Part shown: positions 10,539 to 23,244 of the stretch, one piece after another
How positions within the stretch are numbered: position 1 is the stretch's first letter
Layout of the letters: each line of letters opens with the position of its first letter
DNA from: Channa striata
Taxonomy: Eukaryota; Chordata; Actinopteri; Anabantiformes; Channidae
Assembly (NCBI GenBank): GCA_033026295.1
Contig: CM065175.1
Location: forward strand, 27,313,375-27,377,374
DNA length: 64,000 nucleotides
Direction of reading: 5' to 3'
Program-made: the position numbers and the translations under genes
Notes under the pieces: model-generated
Told to the model about the DNA's origin: nothing
What the model saw: the letters and a program-made list of their open reading frames with translations, nothing else
Databases searched by the model: none

Positions 10539-13500
10539 CTACACGCAAGCAGAAATACTCTGTATCATTAGTCTCCAGAGCAACTGGTAACACGTTTTAT
10601 CAGCAAAACACAGGCTTGTTTTTGGCATTTTTGCTTTAAAATACAAATTTATATATTTAGGAAATTATACGAAATTCATTAATGAGGTGAAATAATTCCA
10701 TGTGTGAAGTCTTACAGTAACTTCACTGAATCAACTGTGTCAGACTAAAGGAAAAATCATGTTCCCACCTTTGCAAAATGATCAATCCCATATACGTGTG
10801 ATCAACCTGCTCTGCAAATAGAAAAATTAGTTTTTTGATATTTTGACGCGCATTAGTTTTTTTTATCCGGTGAAATGTATTTTCTTTGAAGTGATTCAGT
10901 ACAGATGATGTGCTTTACTGAGTGTCGTACCTCGTTGTTCACTGTAGGTCAATCGCCACAGGAAACTGGGATTTTTTTATTTTGCTTAATGACTGACAGG
11001 TGATTTTGTTTAAAGAAAAAAAAATCAGCTTTGCGACACCTTTTGTTGTGCGACAGCTTTTTGCTCGGTGAGCTTCTGTCTCATCCGGTTCTGACCCACG
11101 TGTCTATGCAAATGAGAAAAACTGTCATGTGGTTGAGTGGATGAGTCGAGGATTTATCATGGCAGTTTTCAGGATGTTATGGATGAATTAAGCTCCTGGA
11201 GGATCCCAGAGAACTTTGCAGCTGTGCTCGTTATGGCTTTAAAATGTGTCTTGGGACATCAGGTCACGAGGGGAGAGGGCTACGTTCAGTGTGAACCACC
11301 ACGGATCCGATTACTGGAAATCGCTGAGCTGGTCGTGATGCATGTGACCAGACACAGTCGCTTTCTAAACGCTAACGTGTCGTGATACACGTCTGACGAA
11401 TGTGCTACAGAATGTGGTTGTTGATTTGGTGAGATGCAGCGATGCTCAGCATCAGTTTAGGTCACCACGACACAAATGGACACTGTTAGAGGTGTGAATC
11501 TGCTGTTCATCAGTGAGACACTGTGTTCAACGAGCGCAGACGTCGAAGTTTTCTGGGAGGTAATTACTGATAAAACTACTCGGCCAGGGACGTCCTCTCT
11601 GTTCAACAAGTTACACACATAGACAACAGCAATCTTGTTATTGAAAGGATTCAAAATTCAAATGTTTCCCAGTACCTAGAGGCACACGAGTAATATGGAT
11701 GAACAGATCATCACCATTAAGGATGTTCTCCGTCTACGTATTCACAGAAACAGGCAGCGGCTCCTTACTGTACAGGCATATTGGGCAGCGAACGCCTCCA
11801 AAACAAAGGTGACCTCCACTCTGCCCTGTCCACAAACACATCACACCATGTGTTGGCGAGTGACTTTGTTGTGGCGTCCTTGTGACCATTGCTGGGTTTG
11901 TCCAACACTCGCAGGCGTTTCCAGGGAAACGACAGCAGAAGAGGCACTAATCTTTGGAATTGTCTTTAAAACTTAATTTGAATGAATGAAACCATATTTT
12001 GTGTCTGGATAAAAAAAATGTTTCTCTAAAACGGGGCGGGGTAGGGCCCAATAATCCCTGACCACAAACAGAATTCTTCCAACTGAACCACCCACTTTTG
12101 CACAACATTAACAGGCAGATGTTACTGTAGCTCAGCGGGATTTTCCTCAACATTTTCTATGGACCAAACTTTCAATGGAACTCTGCCATAAAGTCCACAA
12201 CAATAAATATGAACTAAAACTGTTTAGGTAGTAAAACTAGATTATGAGACCCGGGTGGAGAATGGAGGACTGTCATTCTCTTGTGCTGCAAGCCGACCAA
12301 CTTTCAGCTGAATTTGTAATATTACAGAGAATCAAATGATACCAGAATCTCAGAATCAGACTCTGGTGTGAACACGAGGCTTTGTGGGCCCCTGCAGGTC
12401 CGAGAGCAGGGAGATGGCCTCTTTGCACGGTCGCTAATCCGCTTTAGCTCGGCGTCTAAAAGCAGCAGAGAGCGTAAGTAAATGTAAATAGCTTCAAAAT
12501 GGAGTAAATATGAATCTGTGCCGTTTGCTGCTCGGTGGGTGTGCGCTGTATCAGCAGCAGCCTTCAACAGCCCCCACACAATCCCAAGTCAGGCCTAAAA
12601 CAAATGTCATATTTTCCCGCACTAACAATCGCTCGCGCATTAACATAACGGAGCAAACAAACAAACAAACAAATAAGCAGCTTTGGTGGCGACATGAATG
12701 GAGACACAGCGGCTGGGAGGGAGCGAACACATCTACATGAAAATACTTCACAACGCTTTGAAGTGACAAAGCAGAACAGCCGAGCGAGCCAAAGGCCATC
12801 TGCTGCCTGTGTGTGTGCGAGTCTTAATATATCATTTATGTGCAAATGTGCACGTTTGTGTCTGGTGTGTGTGTGACAGAGCAGCGCTGCAATGCATGCT
12901 GGGTGATAAGGTGACAGAGGCTCACACTCACACAAAAAGCACGAATGCACGTCACGCTGCTGCAGATTAAGTTTATCTTAAAAAGTCTCCGTCACCATGT
13001 GTCGCTCGCCCAAAATGTCCTCACAACGACGGAGTCACGCGCTAACGCACAGAAAAATACACAATTTCAATCACTGACACACAAACTGTTGTTCCCTCCT
13101 TTGTGTTTTTGGTGCATGTGTGTGTCCCAGGGGGTTCGCTGGCCTTGTTAGAGCAACCAGGCTTTATTCCAAACTACTCATTAGCACAGCAACAACCACT
13201 TTACTGTGTGTGTGTGTGGAACTTTTCTGAATACATATCTGTGTGAGTGCGTGTGTCACATGGCAAAGCTATCTATGCTAACAACAATATGCATAATAAC
13301 ACATTTCATGTGCTGTGTGTCTCAGTCCAGCGTTACAAAGATCCTTTTTTTTGATTGTGCAGTTGTTTTTCCCTTCACTCGTCCAGCTCTGTAGATTCAC
13401 GTCCAACACGTTGTCAGCGCCAGATAACGATCTGACGAACCACGTGCAACACGTCGGGTTACAATCATCGTGGAGTCCGACTCTGGTCTCCTGTGGAAAG

Positions 13501-14025
13501 GTCCTGAGTCTTGTTCTACCGTCCGACACCACATCCACGTCCCTGGGAGACTTTTCACTGGACACAGTGCAGCACACTACGTCACTGCTATAAGCATCCA
13601 GTCACGGTTTCAACTGTTCGAAAAGAACGGTGAAAGAAACACGCGGGCAGCCGAAGCTACAGCACAGGAAACGACTGGACAAGGCGGCACTTTCTGACCC
13701 CTCAGGAATCTATAGTGTGATCTGTAGGTTTTTACGGTCAACCTAGACAACGTGTGTGTTCTATCACTGCAGCTTCTACAACGCACCAGCGGGAGTTTGG
13801 GGCTTTTTATCAGAGTAGAGAAGCTTTTATTGATTGGTTCCATTACAGGAATCATATTACAATTACTGATCTGATGTGTCCCCAGGAGTTTGATTCAGTT
13901 TGGTAAAACTGAAACAAATTCCCTTGAACAGCCTCATATTTAGTGAATCAGTTGCTAGAGGCAGTTTTATTAATTCAAAGTCATCGCTGCTTTGATTATG
14001 TCTGTGTGCGAAGCTGCTCCCTCAC
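10539..14025 (-). other. Intron 7
   Basis: 3.5 kb intron between the two halves of EC7. It is AT-rich at 10600-11040. A short CAAA repeat lies at about 12655-12675, and there are scattered short TG runs (13206-13218). No coding exon or named repeat was found. Confidence 0.85.
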
Positions 14026-14168
14026 CCTTCTGGTTGTCCAGCAGGAAGTTGCTGTCCTCGTTGCCACCGGTGATCGCGTAGGAGACAGCGTCGCCATCGG
14101 GGTCGTTGGCATGGACGATGGCGACCAGTGTGTCTGGCCCGGCGTCCTCACTGAGGAAGGTCTTATAA
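14026..14168 (-). CDS. Cadherin exon 7: EC7 N-terminal half
   Basis: 143 nt, residues 656-703, phase 2 in and phase 1 out. The acceptor is CATCATCAG|TTATAAG and the donor AGAAGG|GTGAGG. Joining to exon 6 makes SQNVYKTFLSEDAGPDTLV, a first-strand pattern with the usual Y..F..ED..G. VHANDPDGDAVSYAI follows, with the calcium-site DPDGD. The exon ends just before the G.I.L strand in exon 8. Intron 6, which separates it from exon 6, is only 223 nt. Confidence 0.9.
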
Positions 14169-14391
14169 CTGATGATGAAGAAATACAGGGTTAAGACAGA
14201 CTTTACTCCAGAGAAGAGAGAGAAAAGAAGCAGAGAAAATGATACGAAATACAAAACACGAACTAAAGACAAATAAAAGTGAGAAGGTACGAAGGAAAGG
14301 AGCAGCAGAGTGTGGGCGAGACACACAGACAGAGACAGAAGTCAAACTGATGAGGTTTTGAGCGTATAACAGGAAACGACAGGGGTCTTAC

Positions 14392-14641
14392 ACATTCTGA
14401 GAGAAGATGGGAGCCTCGTCGTTGCTATTGGTGACGCGGATGCGGACAGAGGCGGTGCCCGTGCGGGGGGGCTTCCCTGCGTCTACGGCCACCACCACAA
14501 ACTCGTAGATGTGATTGGGTCGCTCGTAGTCCAGGCGACGGGCGGGGAAGATGATGCCTCCTGACGATATGTCAAAATCGCTGCCGTGAACAAAGTAGGA
14601 GAGCTCCGAGTTCGCACCAGAGTCACAGTCCCGGGCCAGAA
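14392..14641 (-). CDS. Cadherin exon 6: EC6
   Basis: 250 nt, residues 573-656, phase 1 in and phase 2 out. The acceptor CTCTCTTCAG|TT is preceded on the coding strand by an unusually long pyrimidine-rich stretch (about 14650-14835). The donor is AATGT|GTAAGA. The peptide is a full EC6 body: ARDCDSGANSELSY (A.D.D.G.N..L.Y), FDISSGGIIFPARRLDYERP (LDRE position) and VVVAVDAGKPPRTG (A.D.G). The EC6/EC7 linker is NSNDEAPIF (644-652), which keeps ND and P but lacks the first Asp and the final Asn. Confidence 0.92.
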
Positions 14642-15095
14642 CTGAAGAGAGGAGGAGGAGGAGGGCAAATAAAAGAGAAAAATTAAAAAAGGACAGGGAG
14701 GGAGAGGATGACGGGAGGACAACGACAAGGAGAAGGAGGAACACGGAAGAGGAGCAAAGGAGAAAATGAGATGGAAAGGAAGGGAAGATGAAGGCGGAGG
14801 GAAGAAGTGGTAGAAAAGTGGAGTGTAGGAGGGAATAAGAGATTCCAGGTTGAGCGCGTTCGGCTGCTGGAGATGTGACGATGTCCTCACAGCTGCAGTG
14901 TGTGTCGGTGTGTGTTGCTGGCTGTCGGCCTAATAAGAGCAAAGACTGCGACCGTTTGATCTCGTCCACAGACGGCTGTGACTCTCACACACAGGCCTGT
15001 GTGTGCGCTGTGGAGCAGCGTCGGATCAACGCCTGCTTTTCCAGCCCATCACACCTGAGGGTATCTACTCTGTGTGTGTGTGTGTGTGTGTGTAC
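14642..15095 (-). other. Intron 5
   Basis: 454-nt intron with a GTACAC donor fused to a CA repeat. At the other end, a roughly 190-nt pyrimidine-rich tract in transcript sense precedes the exon 6 acceptor. No other feature was seen. Confidence 0.88.
15071..15093. repeat. (TG)n microsatellite at the exon 5 donor
   Basis: TG run ending at the splice donor of exon 5. In transcript sense the intron starts GTAC followed by CA repeats. Confidence 0.95.
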
Positions 15096-15207
15096 CTTGC
15101 AGCAGGGACGTCCCCGGTGCAACGCTCTCAGGTACGTTGTCTCTGGTGTAGATGGAGTGGACGAACTCTGGCGTGCAGTCGTTTTCATCTGTTACGTGGA
15201 TGGTCAC
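15096..15207 (-). CDS. Cadherin exon 5: EC5/EC6 linker
   Basis: Small exon of 112 nt, residues 536-572, entered in phase 0 and left in phase 1. The acceptor is CACCCTGCAG|GTGACC. It carries the linker DENDCTPEF (542-550), canonical except that the second asparagine of DxNDN is cysteine, then IYTRDNVPESVAPGTSLLQ, the first strand of EC6. The donor is CAAG|GTACAC and runs straight into a (CA)n repeat: the intron begins GTACACAC and continues as CA for about 24 bases. Position +5 is A instead of G, so the donor is weak by consensus. Reading frame, conserved motif and exon-6 phase all support it. Confidence 0.88.
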
Positions 15208-16698
15208 CTGCAGGGTGTGTGTGAGTCCTGTTAACTTTCTGTCAGAATCATTCCACTACAGTCAGCACTGAGCCAGCGTTTTGAACATATGCTGAAATTA
15301 ATAATAGCGATACTACACTTTCCAGATTCCTGCCCCCGGGATCATCGCTGGGCTTTTTTGGTGTAGTGGCCAGCAGCGTTACTGCACGTTAATCACGTGA
15401 TGCACTGACAGAATGAGCCATAAAACAGAATCACTAACCGCTCACTTTTATCAGAATGACTTATTACCCAGAGTCGTTTGATGCAGTATCATTGAACATC
15501 TCAAAGAGCTGCTGGAGTATTTAGTCTGACCCCCTTGTGATGTGTAAGTCAGCAAAGAGGCATAACTGGGGGAGGGGCCAAAAAACATGGAAACACGAGG
15601 ACGACCTGATTCATGTTGAATAACACTAATTCCTGGAAACCACCAATTCAATTTTTAAATGTTTGAATATTTGTGAATATTTGCCCCTTCCTGCCTATTC
15701 AAAATGTTTTTGCATAATGTGGCACAACGTTACACAAAGAGAACCCGAGTAAATTCCGAATGCAGAATGTGTAGCTCAGGTTCCTCGTTTCCAAAATAAG
15801 TCATGCAAACATTATGAAGACCAACGTCTCCAGCTTGAGGAGAGAAACCAATTTCCCATTCCGTCTTTTCCCCCCTCCGTCAAATCTCCTCCACCGCCCA
15901 AATCCCGAGCCTCAGCGCTGCCACACTTTCCCTCATCCCCGCACAGTTCACCCACCGTCCAGAGCCACTGGGGCTTAGAGAAAACACCATTTTCCATTCC
16001 CATAAAGCCTGATTCAACGGGCGAGGCTGCAGACCCGACCACCTGAGCACAGATTTCTACGCAGCCCCGAACCTTGGACACAGCATCTGTGCAATAATAA
16101 CAGCAGGGCAGCGGAGGGGCACAAGCAGAGGATTCAGCTGTGTCTGCGAACATGGAGCGAATATTTCAGAAGCGTTTATTAATTTCACTTCAGACCAAAC
16201 TAAGAAATATGGACGTTCCACGCAAAAGCAATGGCAATTTAAAAGTGTGATACATTAATTGTATTAAAAACATTGTGATTGTGTAATTTTTATTCATTCT
16301 TTGTGTCTTTGTATTTCTCACAGGCAACAACATGTTTCACCTGTTTTCACGGCTTTGCTTTGTGGGAAATTTAGCCAGTACGTGTCTGAAGGATGCGTGA
16401 GAGCCGCACGTGTGATTGGTGTCATTCTTCAAGCTCTGAAAGAGGCAGAAATGTGGCTTTATTGAATAAACTTAATAACCGTCACTGTGTAGCTGCTGAC
16501 TTGTTTGCCTCCTACGATTATTGGGACGCCCGGCGCATTCGGGAAAACGTCCCTGAGCCTGTTAGCTGCACAATACGCAGGAGGCTGAGTTCATGTCGCC
16601 CGTTCGAAAATGTCTTTAAAGGCTGGAGGCAACACAAACTGCAGATGCTACACGGAGATGTAACAGTAGCACTGCTGAGGAGGCTTTCTACACACCTG

Positions 16699-16800
<102 letters not shown>

Positions 16801-16932
16801 CCCTTTAGAGTGAATTAACCAGCTGAGCTTATAGAGCATCAGGGGCCTTTGGGGACGCTGGTAGTTTAGCAGCACTTCACTGTCTGTCTCAACCATCTGG
16901 ACACTGAGAGCAGATGATAATGGATTTTTCTT

Positions 16933-16933
<1 letters not shown>

Positions 16934-16963
<30 letters not shown>
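16934..16963. repeat. (TG)n microsatellite
   Basis: TG run in intron 4, 135 bases right of the long CA array and in the opposite sense, so the two could pair in RNA. Confidence 0.95.
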
Positions 16964-16964
<1 letters not shown>

Positions 16965-17618
16965 CATGTGAACAGATGTTTATAAAAACAGGAATCAGTG
17001 CTTAGTTGCCAGGTTTGTGCACTTAGATCCCTGTTCAGTGTGTGTGTGTGTAACACACTTAAAGCTCAAACTGCTGATCGTAAACTGATCATCGAGTTTC
17101 TGAGTGGAACTTTTGATCTGCCGAGTTTTCATCATGAGGAGCCTCAGCGACGCTGCTGGAAATGAGGCAAACGGCGGCGTGTGTTTAGCTCCACGCATGA
17201 ATAATGAACGCATAAGCAGAATAAACAGCAAAGGCAACGGTTGCATCACAACGTCTGATTCAGCGGCAGCATTTTCTCTTATTTTGAATTTAGTGCGTTT
17301 TCATCGGAAAGCAGCACATTCAACAGCCAAAGGCGAACGTGCGAGGAGTTGGAATGAAGAGGGGCCACGCAAACGCTGTCCTGGCCCCGCCCCCTGACCC
17401 CGCCGGCTTCACGGCAGTCAATGTTTAGACCCTAATGCTCATGTGGACAGTTCACAAATGCAGAATTTGCAGAAGCAGCTTAAGGAAACTTAAGTGCGTT
17501 GATCTTGTCCCACGTATAAACCCACTTGTCTTGGATGGAGCTCCAGTGTAAATGGGTCGTTCTGATCGTCTCATAAACCTTCCCGCCGCAGAGGCGTGTG
17601 CTACTGTGCATGACTTAC

Positions 17619-17823
17619 CTCTGCCACGCCACTGAGGCCGGTGTCGCTTTCTGAGACCCGCACCTGCAGAGCGTGGAGGTTGTGTCCGCTCTCGTAGTCG
17701 ACGGTCCTGGTGAGGCTGAGCGCTCCGCTCTCCTGGTTGATGCTGAACAGATTGCCGGGATTCACCAGCAGCATGTAGGACAGACTCTTCTTCTGAAAGG
17801 AGACGGCCTGAACCGCGACAACG
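17619..17823 (-). CDS. Cadherin exon 4: EC5 body
   Basis: 205 nt, residues 467-535. One base completes the proline codon split with exon 3, then 68 whole codons follow and the exon leaves in phase 0. The acceptor is CTCTCTGTGCAG|CG and the donor GCAGAG|GTAAGT, both close to consensus. The peptide shows LFSINQESGALSLT (the F.I....G.L.L strand), VDYESG in the LDRE position and LQVRVSESDTG, where SESD stands in for the usual A.D.G. This is a normal cadherin repeat with a slightly altered calcium site. Confidence 0.9.
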
Positions 17824-19745
17824 CTGCACAGAGAGGCTGAGAATTAGCAACTAAAAATGCAGAAAAGTCCAAAACTGCTACTGAGCAAAGAGTAAATGTT
17901 CACGGGCTGAGAGCCTGGTGGGTTTGTAGAGTAAACAGGAGCACAGGCCCGTGGAAAGCTGCTCCACAGTTCTGTTTCCTAACAGACCCATGAAGTGAAG
18001 CCGTGATGATTATGGATTAATCTGCAGGGGGAAACTACGACCACCTGATTGATCAATCTGACCTAAACGCACACACACTGGGAAACACGTGAGGACACAA
18101 AAAAGGGGACTGAACGACGCACACACACTGTTCACACTGTGGCACTGGATACTGGGATATTACACAATGTGCTTTGCACCAGCCGCCCAGAGGGATTCTC
18201 ACACACACACACACACACACACACACTAGCCCCTTCATGTTTATCCAGACATTGCTTTTAATAAATATTTGAATTTGCCACACTTTCAAATTCTCCGCCT
18301 CGGGCCACCACACTCATGCATCTGGGTCCTCTTCATCCACCCTTCTCATCTCCTCATCCCTCCATCCCTGTCCTCTTTCTGCTCCCTCCTTCCCTCTCCT
18401 TCTCTCCGCTTCCCCCTTATCTCCCTCCCTCCCTCCTTCTTTTGTCTCGCTCTATAGGGCTCATCTGTTCATGCGTCACATGACATGCTAAGGGCTGACT
18501 GTGGACACACACACACAGATGACATTTCCACACTCTGTTTTGGAATGTAGATGTTCCAGTAAATATTGCAGGAAAAGACAAACACACACACACAGACAAT
18601 AGAAATCTCTGATACCAGTACGAGCACACGACTGTGCACGTTACTCACTGAAACACTGAATGTAAAGCCGGACACATGAGGCTGTAAATCTATTAACTAG
18701 GTTGTAAAGAATGTAACTGCTGTCAACACTGCAGAAAACGACAAATTATACAATAGTGCTTATTAATTAATGGGCATACGGCTTTGCCCCAAATTGATTT
18801 CACCTCAAATTCAACTTCAATATTTGAATGTGTGTAACAGTGTGACGTTGCACTTGAGCCTCACTGCCCAGATTGTGATTTACTGAACAAACCCGATCCA
18901 GGTAATCAGCAGCGGGCGGTGCATCGATTATTGTGTAATATATTATTCTAAAGCTTGAATAACAGACTCTGGTTGGCGTGTTTGAATCAGCTATCCCTAA
19001 CAGTGACTGATTAAGCCGGTTTAATCTGCAGGAGGCTGCTGCTGCTGCTGCTACATTCAGAGGTGACTGAAAGTGAGTTCATATCGAAGCGTCATGCGTC
19101 GAAATGAACCGGGCAAAAAAATGTGCCAAACAGCTGAGAATTACAGCTGTCAGAGATGATGAGCTCAACGAGGCCAAAGTGAAAAATGCAAACTGTCGGT
19201 GAAGACGTCTCTGACGGGAGCGAGGGCGAGCGACTGTGTAAAGGAAAGCTTCACAACAGGCGAGTCAAAATTTGGTTTTAACTTGACCTATATTTGACCC
19301 ATATTGTGTTCCTAAAATATCCATATATGACAAAAACGCTACGTTAAAACGCCCTGGAAAAAGTGACATTTATAACACAGCTGCTGTGGATGTGTCAACG
19401 CTCACAAGTGAAGCAAGGAGCATGTTTGGGAACATTATGTAAATTATTACCCCATGACTCCCTTCAATAATTTTGTGATTCTTTGCCAAACACCATGGGG
19501 GGTCGGCAGCTGTCCTGCCGATCTCCAGTACATACAGTGTAATGTACAGGAACAATAAGGATGTCTGACGGCTGCAGTCGTCCCTATACTATGTTTGTGG
19601 GCTGTGAAACTGTGAATACATATTTGCAGATGACATCACAGGTTACAGATCAAAACCGACCGCACAAAGCTGTCCACACACATTTGGACATATCATAGCT
19701 CCACCACTGTGTCCACATCACAAACTGTCAGCTGTCGTGACTCAC
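17824..19745 (-). other. Intron 3
   Basis: 1.9 kb intron. It holds a CA array at 18200-18226, a pyrimidine-rich stretch at about 18330-18450 and a short GCT/CTG run at about 19035-19052. Nothing else was recognised. Confidence 0.85.
18200..18226. repeat. (CA)n microsatellite
   Basis: Perfect CA run in intron 3. Confidence 0.95.
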
Positions 19746-19971
19746 GGTTGGCCGACGGCTGCGTTCTCCGGTACGTCCAGGCTGTAGGTGGAGTTGGTGA
19801 ACTGTGGTGGCCGGTAACCTGCCAGGATGGCCACCGTGGCCGGCAGACTTTTGCGCCCGCGTGCGTCGATGGCCTGCACCCTCAGCAGGTACTCCTTACT
19901 GGGGGTCAAAGGTCGTCCGGTGGTCCTGATCTCCCCGGAGCGACGGTTCACCTCAAAGCACTCCTCCCCAC
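19746..19971 (-). CDS. Cadherin exon 3: EC4 core and EC5 start
   Basis: 226 nt, residues 392-467, entered in phase 1 and left in phase 2. The acceptor is GACTGTCCAG|GTGGGG and the donor CCAACC|GTGAGT. The product includes CFEVNRRSGEIRTTG, the usual 'F.ID..TG.I.T' strand of a cadherin repeat, and KEYLLRVQAIDARG, the 'Y.L.V.A.D.G' strand. The EC4/EC5 junction is ILAGYRPPQF (440-449): the PPQF end of a linker is kept but the DxNDN calcium ligands are gone. EC5 opens with NSTYSLDVPENAAVGQP; N451 in NST is a possible glycosylation site. Confidence 0.88.
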
Positions 19972-22053
19972 CTGGACAGTCAGAAGACAAAAAACTAAAA
20001 AAGTGTAACGTACCAGATATTGTCATCAGTGGGATTTCTGGGAAGGAGGATTCCTGATTTCTTTGCACAACATAGATGAATCGGTGGAACAGGAAAAACC
20101 TTTGCAGGGACTCGTGCAACTGTTAAACTGTGTTAAATGTTTTCTTCTGCTTCCTTCTCTTTCAACTGAACCCACATCGATTTGGCTTCGTTGATTGAGT
20201 TCTCGGCACATAAACGCAAACGGGATGTATTGAATGACAATGTTTTCACAGTCACAGAATGAGGAAAACCACGGCTGCGGGTGGGAGTGTGGAGCAGGAG
20301 GAGGAGGCTTTTTAACCTGTGTCCTTGTTGAGTAAAGAGAGAAAAGGAGGGAGGAGAGATGTGGAAATATGAAGAGGAAGGAGACTTTAAAACAGGTGGA
20401 AAAGATGTGAACAGAGAAAACGAAAGTAGAAATGCAGACGACAATATGAGGGAGCTAACGAGCTAAGAAGGGAGAACAGCAAGATATCTTCCACGGAGGG
20501 AGACGGCGGAAAGAGGAAGGACAGAAATAAGGGGATGAGCTGGGAGACGGAGCGGTGGATGAGAGTCGAATGGAAAGGAGGAGTGAAGACAGAGTCCGCA
20601 GCTGTTGACCAGAGGCGTGTGAACCAGCAGCAGCTGCATCCAGCGTGTCAATCATCTCCTCCTGCTTCGTCTCTTTATGAGGACACTGTCTTTGTGCGAC
20701 GCGAGTTCGTCTGCGCGTCACTGACGCTTCCTGAGGCTTCCGCAGGTGGGACGTCACACGGCTTGTTTTCATCTGATCAAATGATTCGCTTTGTTTGGTC
20801 AATGTCATCACGTCTGGCACTAGAAGTGTTTGCTAAACCTCTCTGACCAAAGGCCGAAACGTCTGCATCATAAAACGCACATTAACCTACAGTGATTCAC
20901 GTTTATTGACATGTGTCAATGTCAATAAACTGGCAAATGCTAAGTTGAATGAAGAATTCCCTTAATGCTCAGTTGACAAAAGGGACGGTGGCTGTAAAGT
21001 CTTTAAACTGGACCTGTAAACGTGGAGCATGAACCCTGTGTGCAGGGCCCAAAAGCTCCAGGCTGTGCAGCGTTCAGCCGCAGTGACGAGGTACGGCCAC
21101 GGCCGGGCTGCAAACACAGTGGATATCCTACCGCATTTCATTAATCAAAGGAAATTCCCTTAACGCGATATTTTTTCGGATTAATTACTCAACATGAACA
21201 TGTTTTGATTTTAAAAAACAATTTATTTTAAATGCGTCTGAATTGCTCCTTTTTTAAAATTGTTGCATGCACAGACGTTTCCGCACTGTCCTGCTGCTCC
21301 AACACAAACTGTAGAATTAAGAAAAATCACATTGTGCCACTAATTGACTTCACACACTGCGGGAATCTATTTCCATATTGGCATGATATTAAAAACCATT
21401 TTTAATGTAAATTATTGGATTATTCGTTGGTACACATGTTGTCACATTACGCCAAAGGGAATTCAGAGGCTCTTATTATGAAAGCATTAGAAATTAGCTC
21501 TCAAAATATCTCTCCCATTCATCCCTCCTCCTTCCTTCTCGTCTGAAAAATAAAAAATAAATAAAAAATCCACAGCCACCGGCGCCCATCCGCCCACCCT
21601 CCCGCTCGCTGCCTCTCCAGAGACTTTGCTATTATTCCTGAATCTGGGAGCTTTCTTTGCCCCAGGGAGCGATTAACAGTGCAGCTCCAGACGGTTGTGT
21701 GCGCTTTCCTCTCCCTCTCCAACTTGACAGTAATTGAAATTCAACAAGTTGATTTTTATTTATAAGTGGCTGCTTTGAACAAAACAGCTTTGACACCGGG
21801 TGCCTGGTGGAGCAGCGGCGGACCTCATTACAGATCAGGGCTCGAGATAAAGTGCAGACACGTGGCAGGTTTTAGCAGATATGACGGGGATAACAACGCG
21901 TTTTAGCTGAGTGAGGGAAGAACATTTTACATGTTCTGCAAATATCACATCAGTGAGGCTGGATCCGGTCTTTTGAAGTTAATCTTTTAACACCAAAATA
22001 GTTTTACAAGATAGCACAGAGATGATGAAGGATCAAATAAAGACCCCACTTAC
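19972..22053 (-). other. Intron 2
   Basis: 2.1 kb intron with good GT-AG ends. A purine-rich segment on the plus strand runs about 20280-20580 (pyrimidine-rich in the transcript). AT-rich sequence follows at 21160-21480. No gene or named repeat was seen. Confidence 0.85.
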
Positions 22054-22242
22054 CATCCAGTACGATGAACTGGGCCTGTCCCTGCGTCCCGTCGCGTTGC
22101 CGCGCTGACAGTCGGTACACTACAGAGTCAGGCGCCGCATCCGGACCCACGGCGCCCAGGTAGGGCGCCGGAAACATGGTCCACTGCAGGTCGGCCTGAC
22201 TGGGCATGCTCAGAGTCAGTCTGCACAGGTACCACTCGTCAC
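22054..22242 (-). CDS. Cadherin exon 2: EC3 end and EC4 start
   Basis: Encodes residues 329-391 of the cadherin (189 nt, phase 1 in and out). The acceptor reads GTGAACCAG|GTGAC and the donor GGATG|GTAAGT. The first two bases complete the glycine codon begun in exon 1, giving QDLRGDEWYLCRLTLSM. The segment finishes the EC3 strand pattern and starts EC4 (WTMFPAPYLGAVGPDAAPDS, then VVYRL). No DxNDNxP calcium linker separates EC3 from EC4, so this junction is degenerate. It is separated from exon 1 by a 36.8 kb intron. The matching phase and the continuing cadherin strand pattern argue that nothing obligatory lies between them, but a skipped or alternative exon cannot be excluded. Confidence 0.82.
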
Positions 22243-23159
22243 CTGGTTCACGGGACAAGACACAAAATGCAGCTGTTATTAACAGAAAACCGCTCGTCTC
22301 TTTGGTGCCATTACACATGCCGAGTTGGACCAAAGGTCAAATAAGGTCACAGCACAACTGCAGATTTGAAGACAAACCTGAGTCCTGCGTCCACTACAAG
22401 GACTCGGTCACTTTTAAAATACATCAACAGCTGCTACGTTTGCTCCTGCCAACGTGACTCTATCCATCTAACGTGACGCCCAACAAGCAAAAGCTTTTTC
22501 ACAACCACACTCTGCAGAAACCGGCGCCGGATAAAAAAGTCTTCACGGCTTTCAAAACTATAAAAAAATAAGAGCATCTGCACAGTTTTTGCCTGCTGGG
22601 AAGTCTTAAAGTTTATTCAACTACCTCAAATGAGAACAACTCACAGTTACATGTTTTAACGAGTCTAAGGTTTGTTCAATTCCTAGATGTTGTACTACAA
22701 TATAATTTAAAGCTTTGGAGAACTGTCCACTGACGCCGTTAAAGCAGAAGCATTTAACGTGCTCTGGTCGTGAATCAATGAACAGCCGTTAAGCTTCACT
22801 CTGAGCCTAATGAGATCCTCTTATTTTCCAGCTCTGAAAACATCGTGTGTTGCTCGTGTTTTTCTGTGGCTCCTGTTGAGTCTCAGCTCGTGGAGCTAAA
22901 GCTGGATCCAATGGTTCAAACTGTGGCATGAAAGCCGAGTCACTCTCAGCCAGAGGGGACGGGGGAGGGCGGGGGGGTGACATTTCTGTACAACATCCGT
23001 CCTGTTTTCCCACCTTTCATCTCCACCTTGCTGCTCGGGAAGAGGAGTGACAGGGAGGAAGAGACAGAAGTGAGCAGCTCCTCCAAAATAAGACAACCCA
23101 ACTTTTGAGAAGATCACACGGCAACATCCACGCAGCAGGAGCTGCAATTCGCCCAGTGT

Positions 23160-23161
<2 letters not shown>

Positions 23162-23225
<64 letters not shown>

Positions 23226-23244
23226 CACACACACGCACACACAC
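23162..23244. repeat. (CA)n microsatellite, slightly interrupted
   Basis: CA array of about 83 nt with two GC interruptions near its right end, close to the 3' end of intron 1. Confidence 0.95.
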
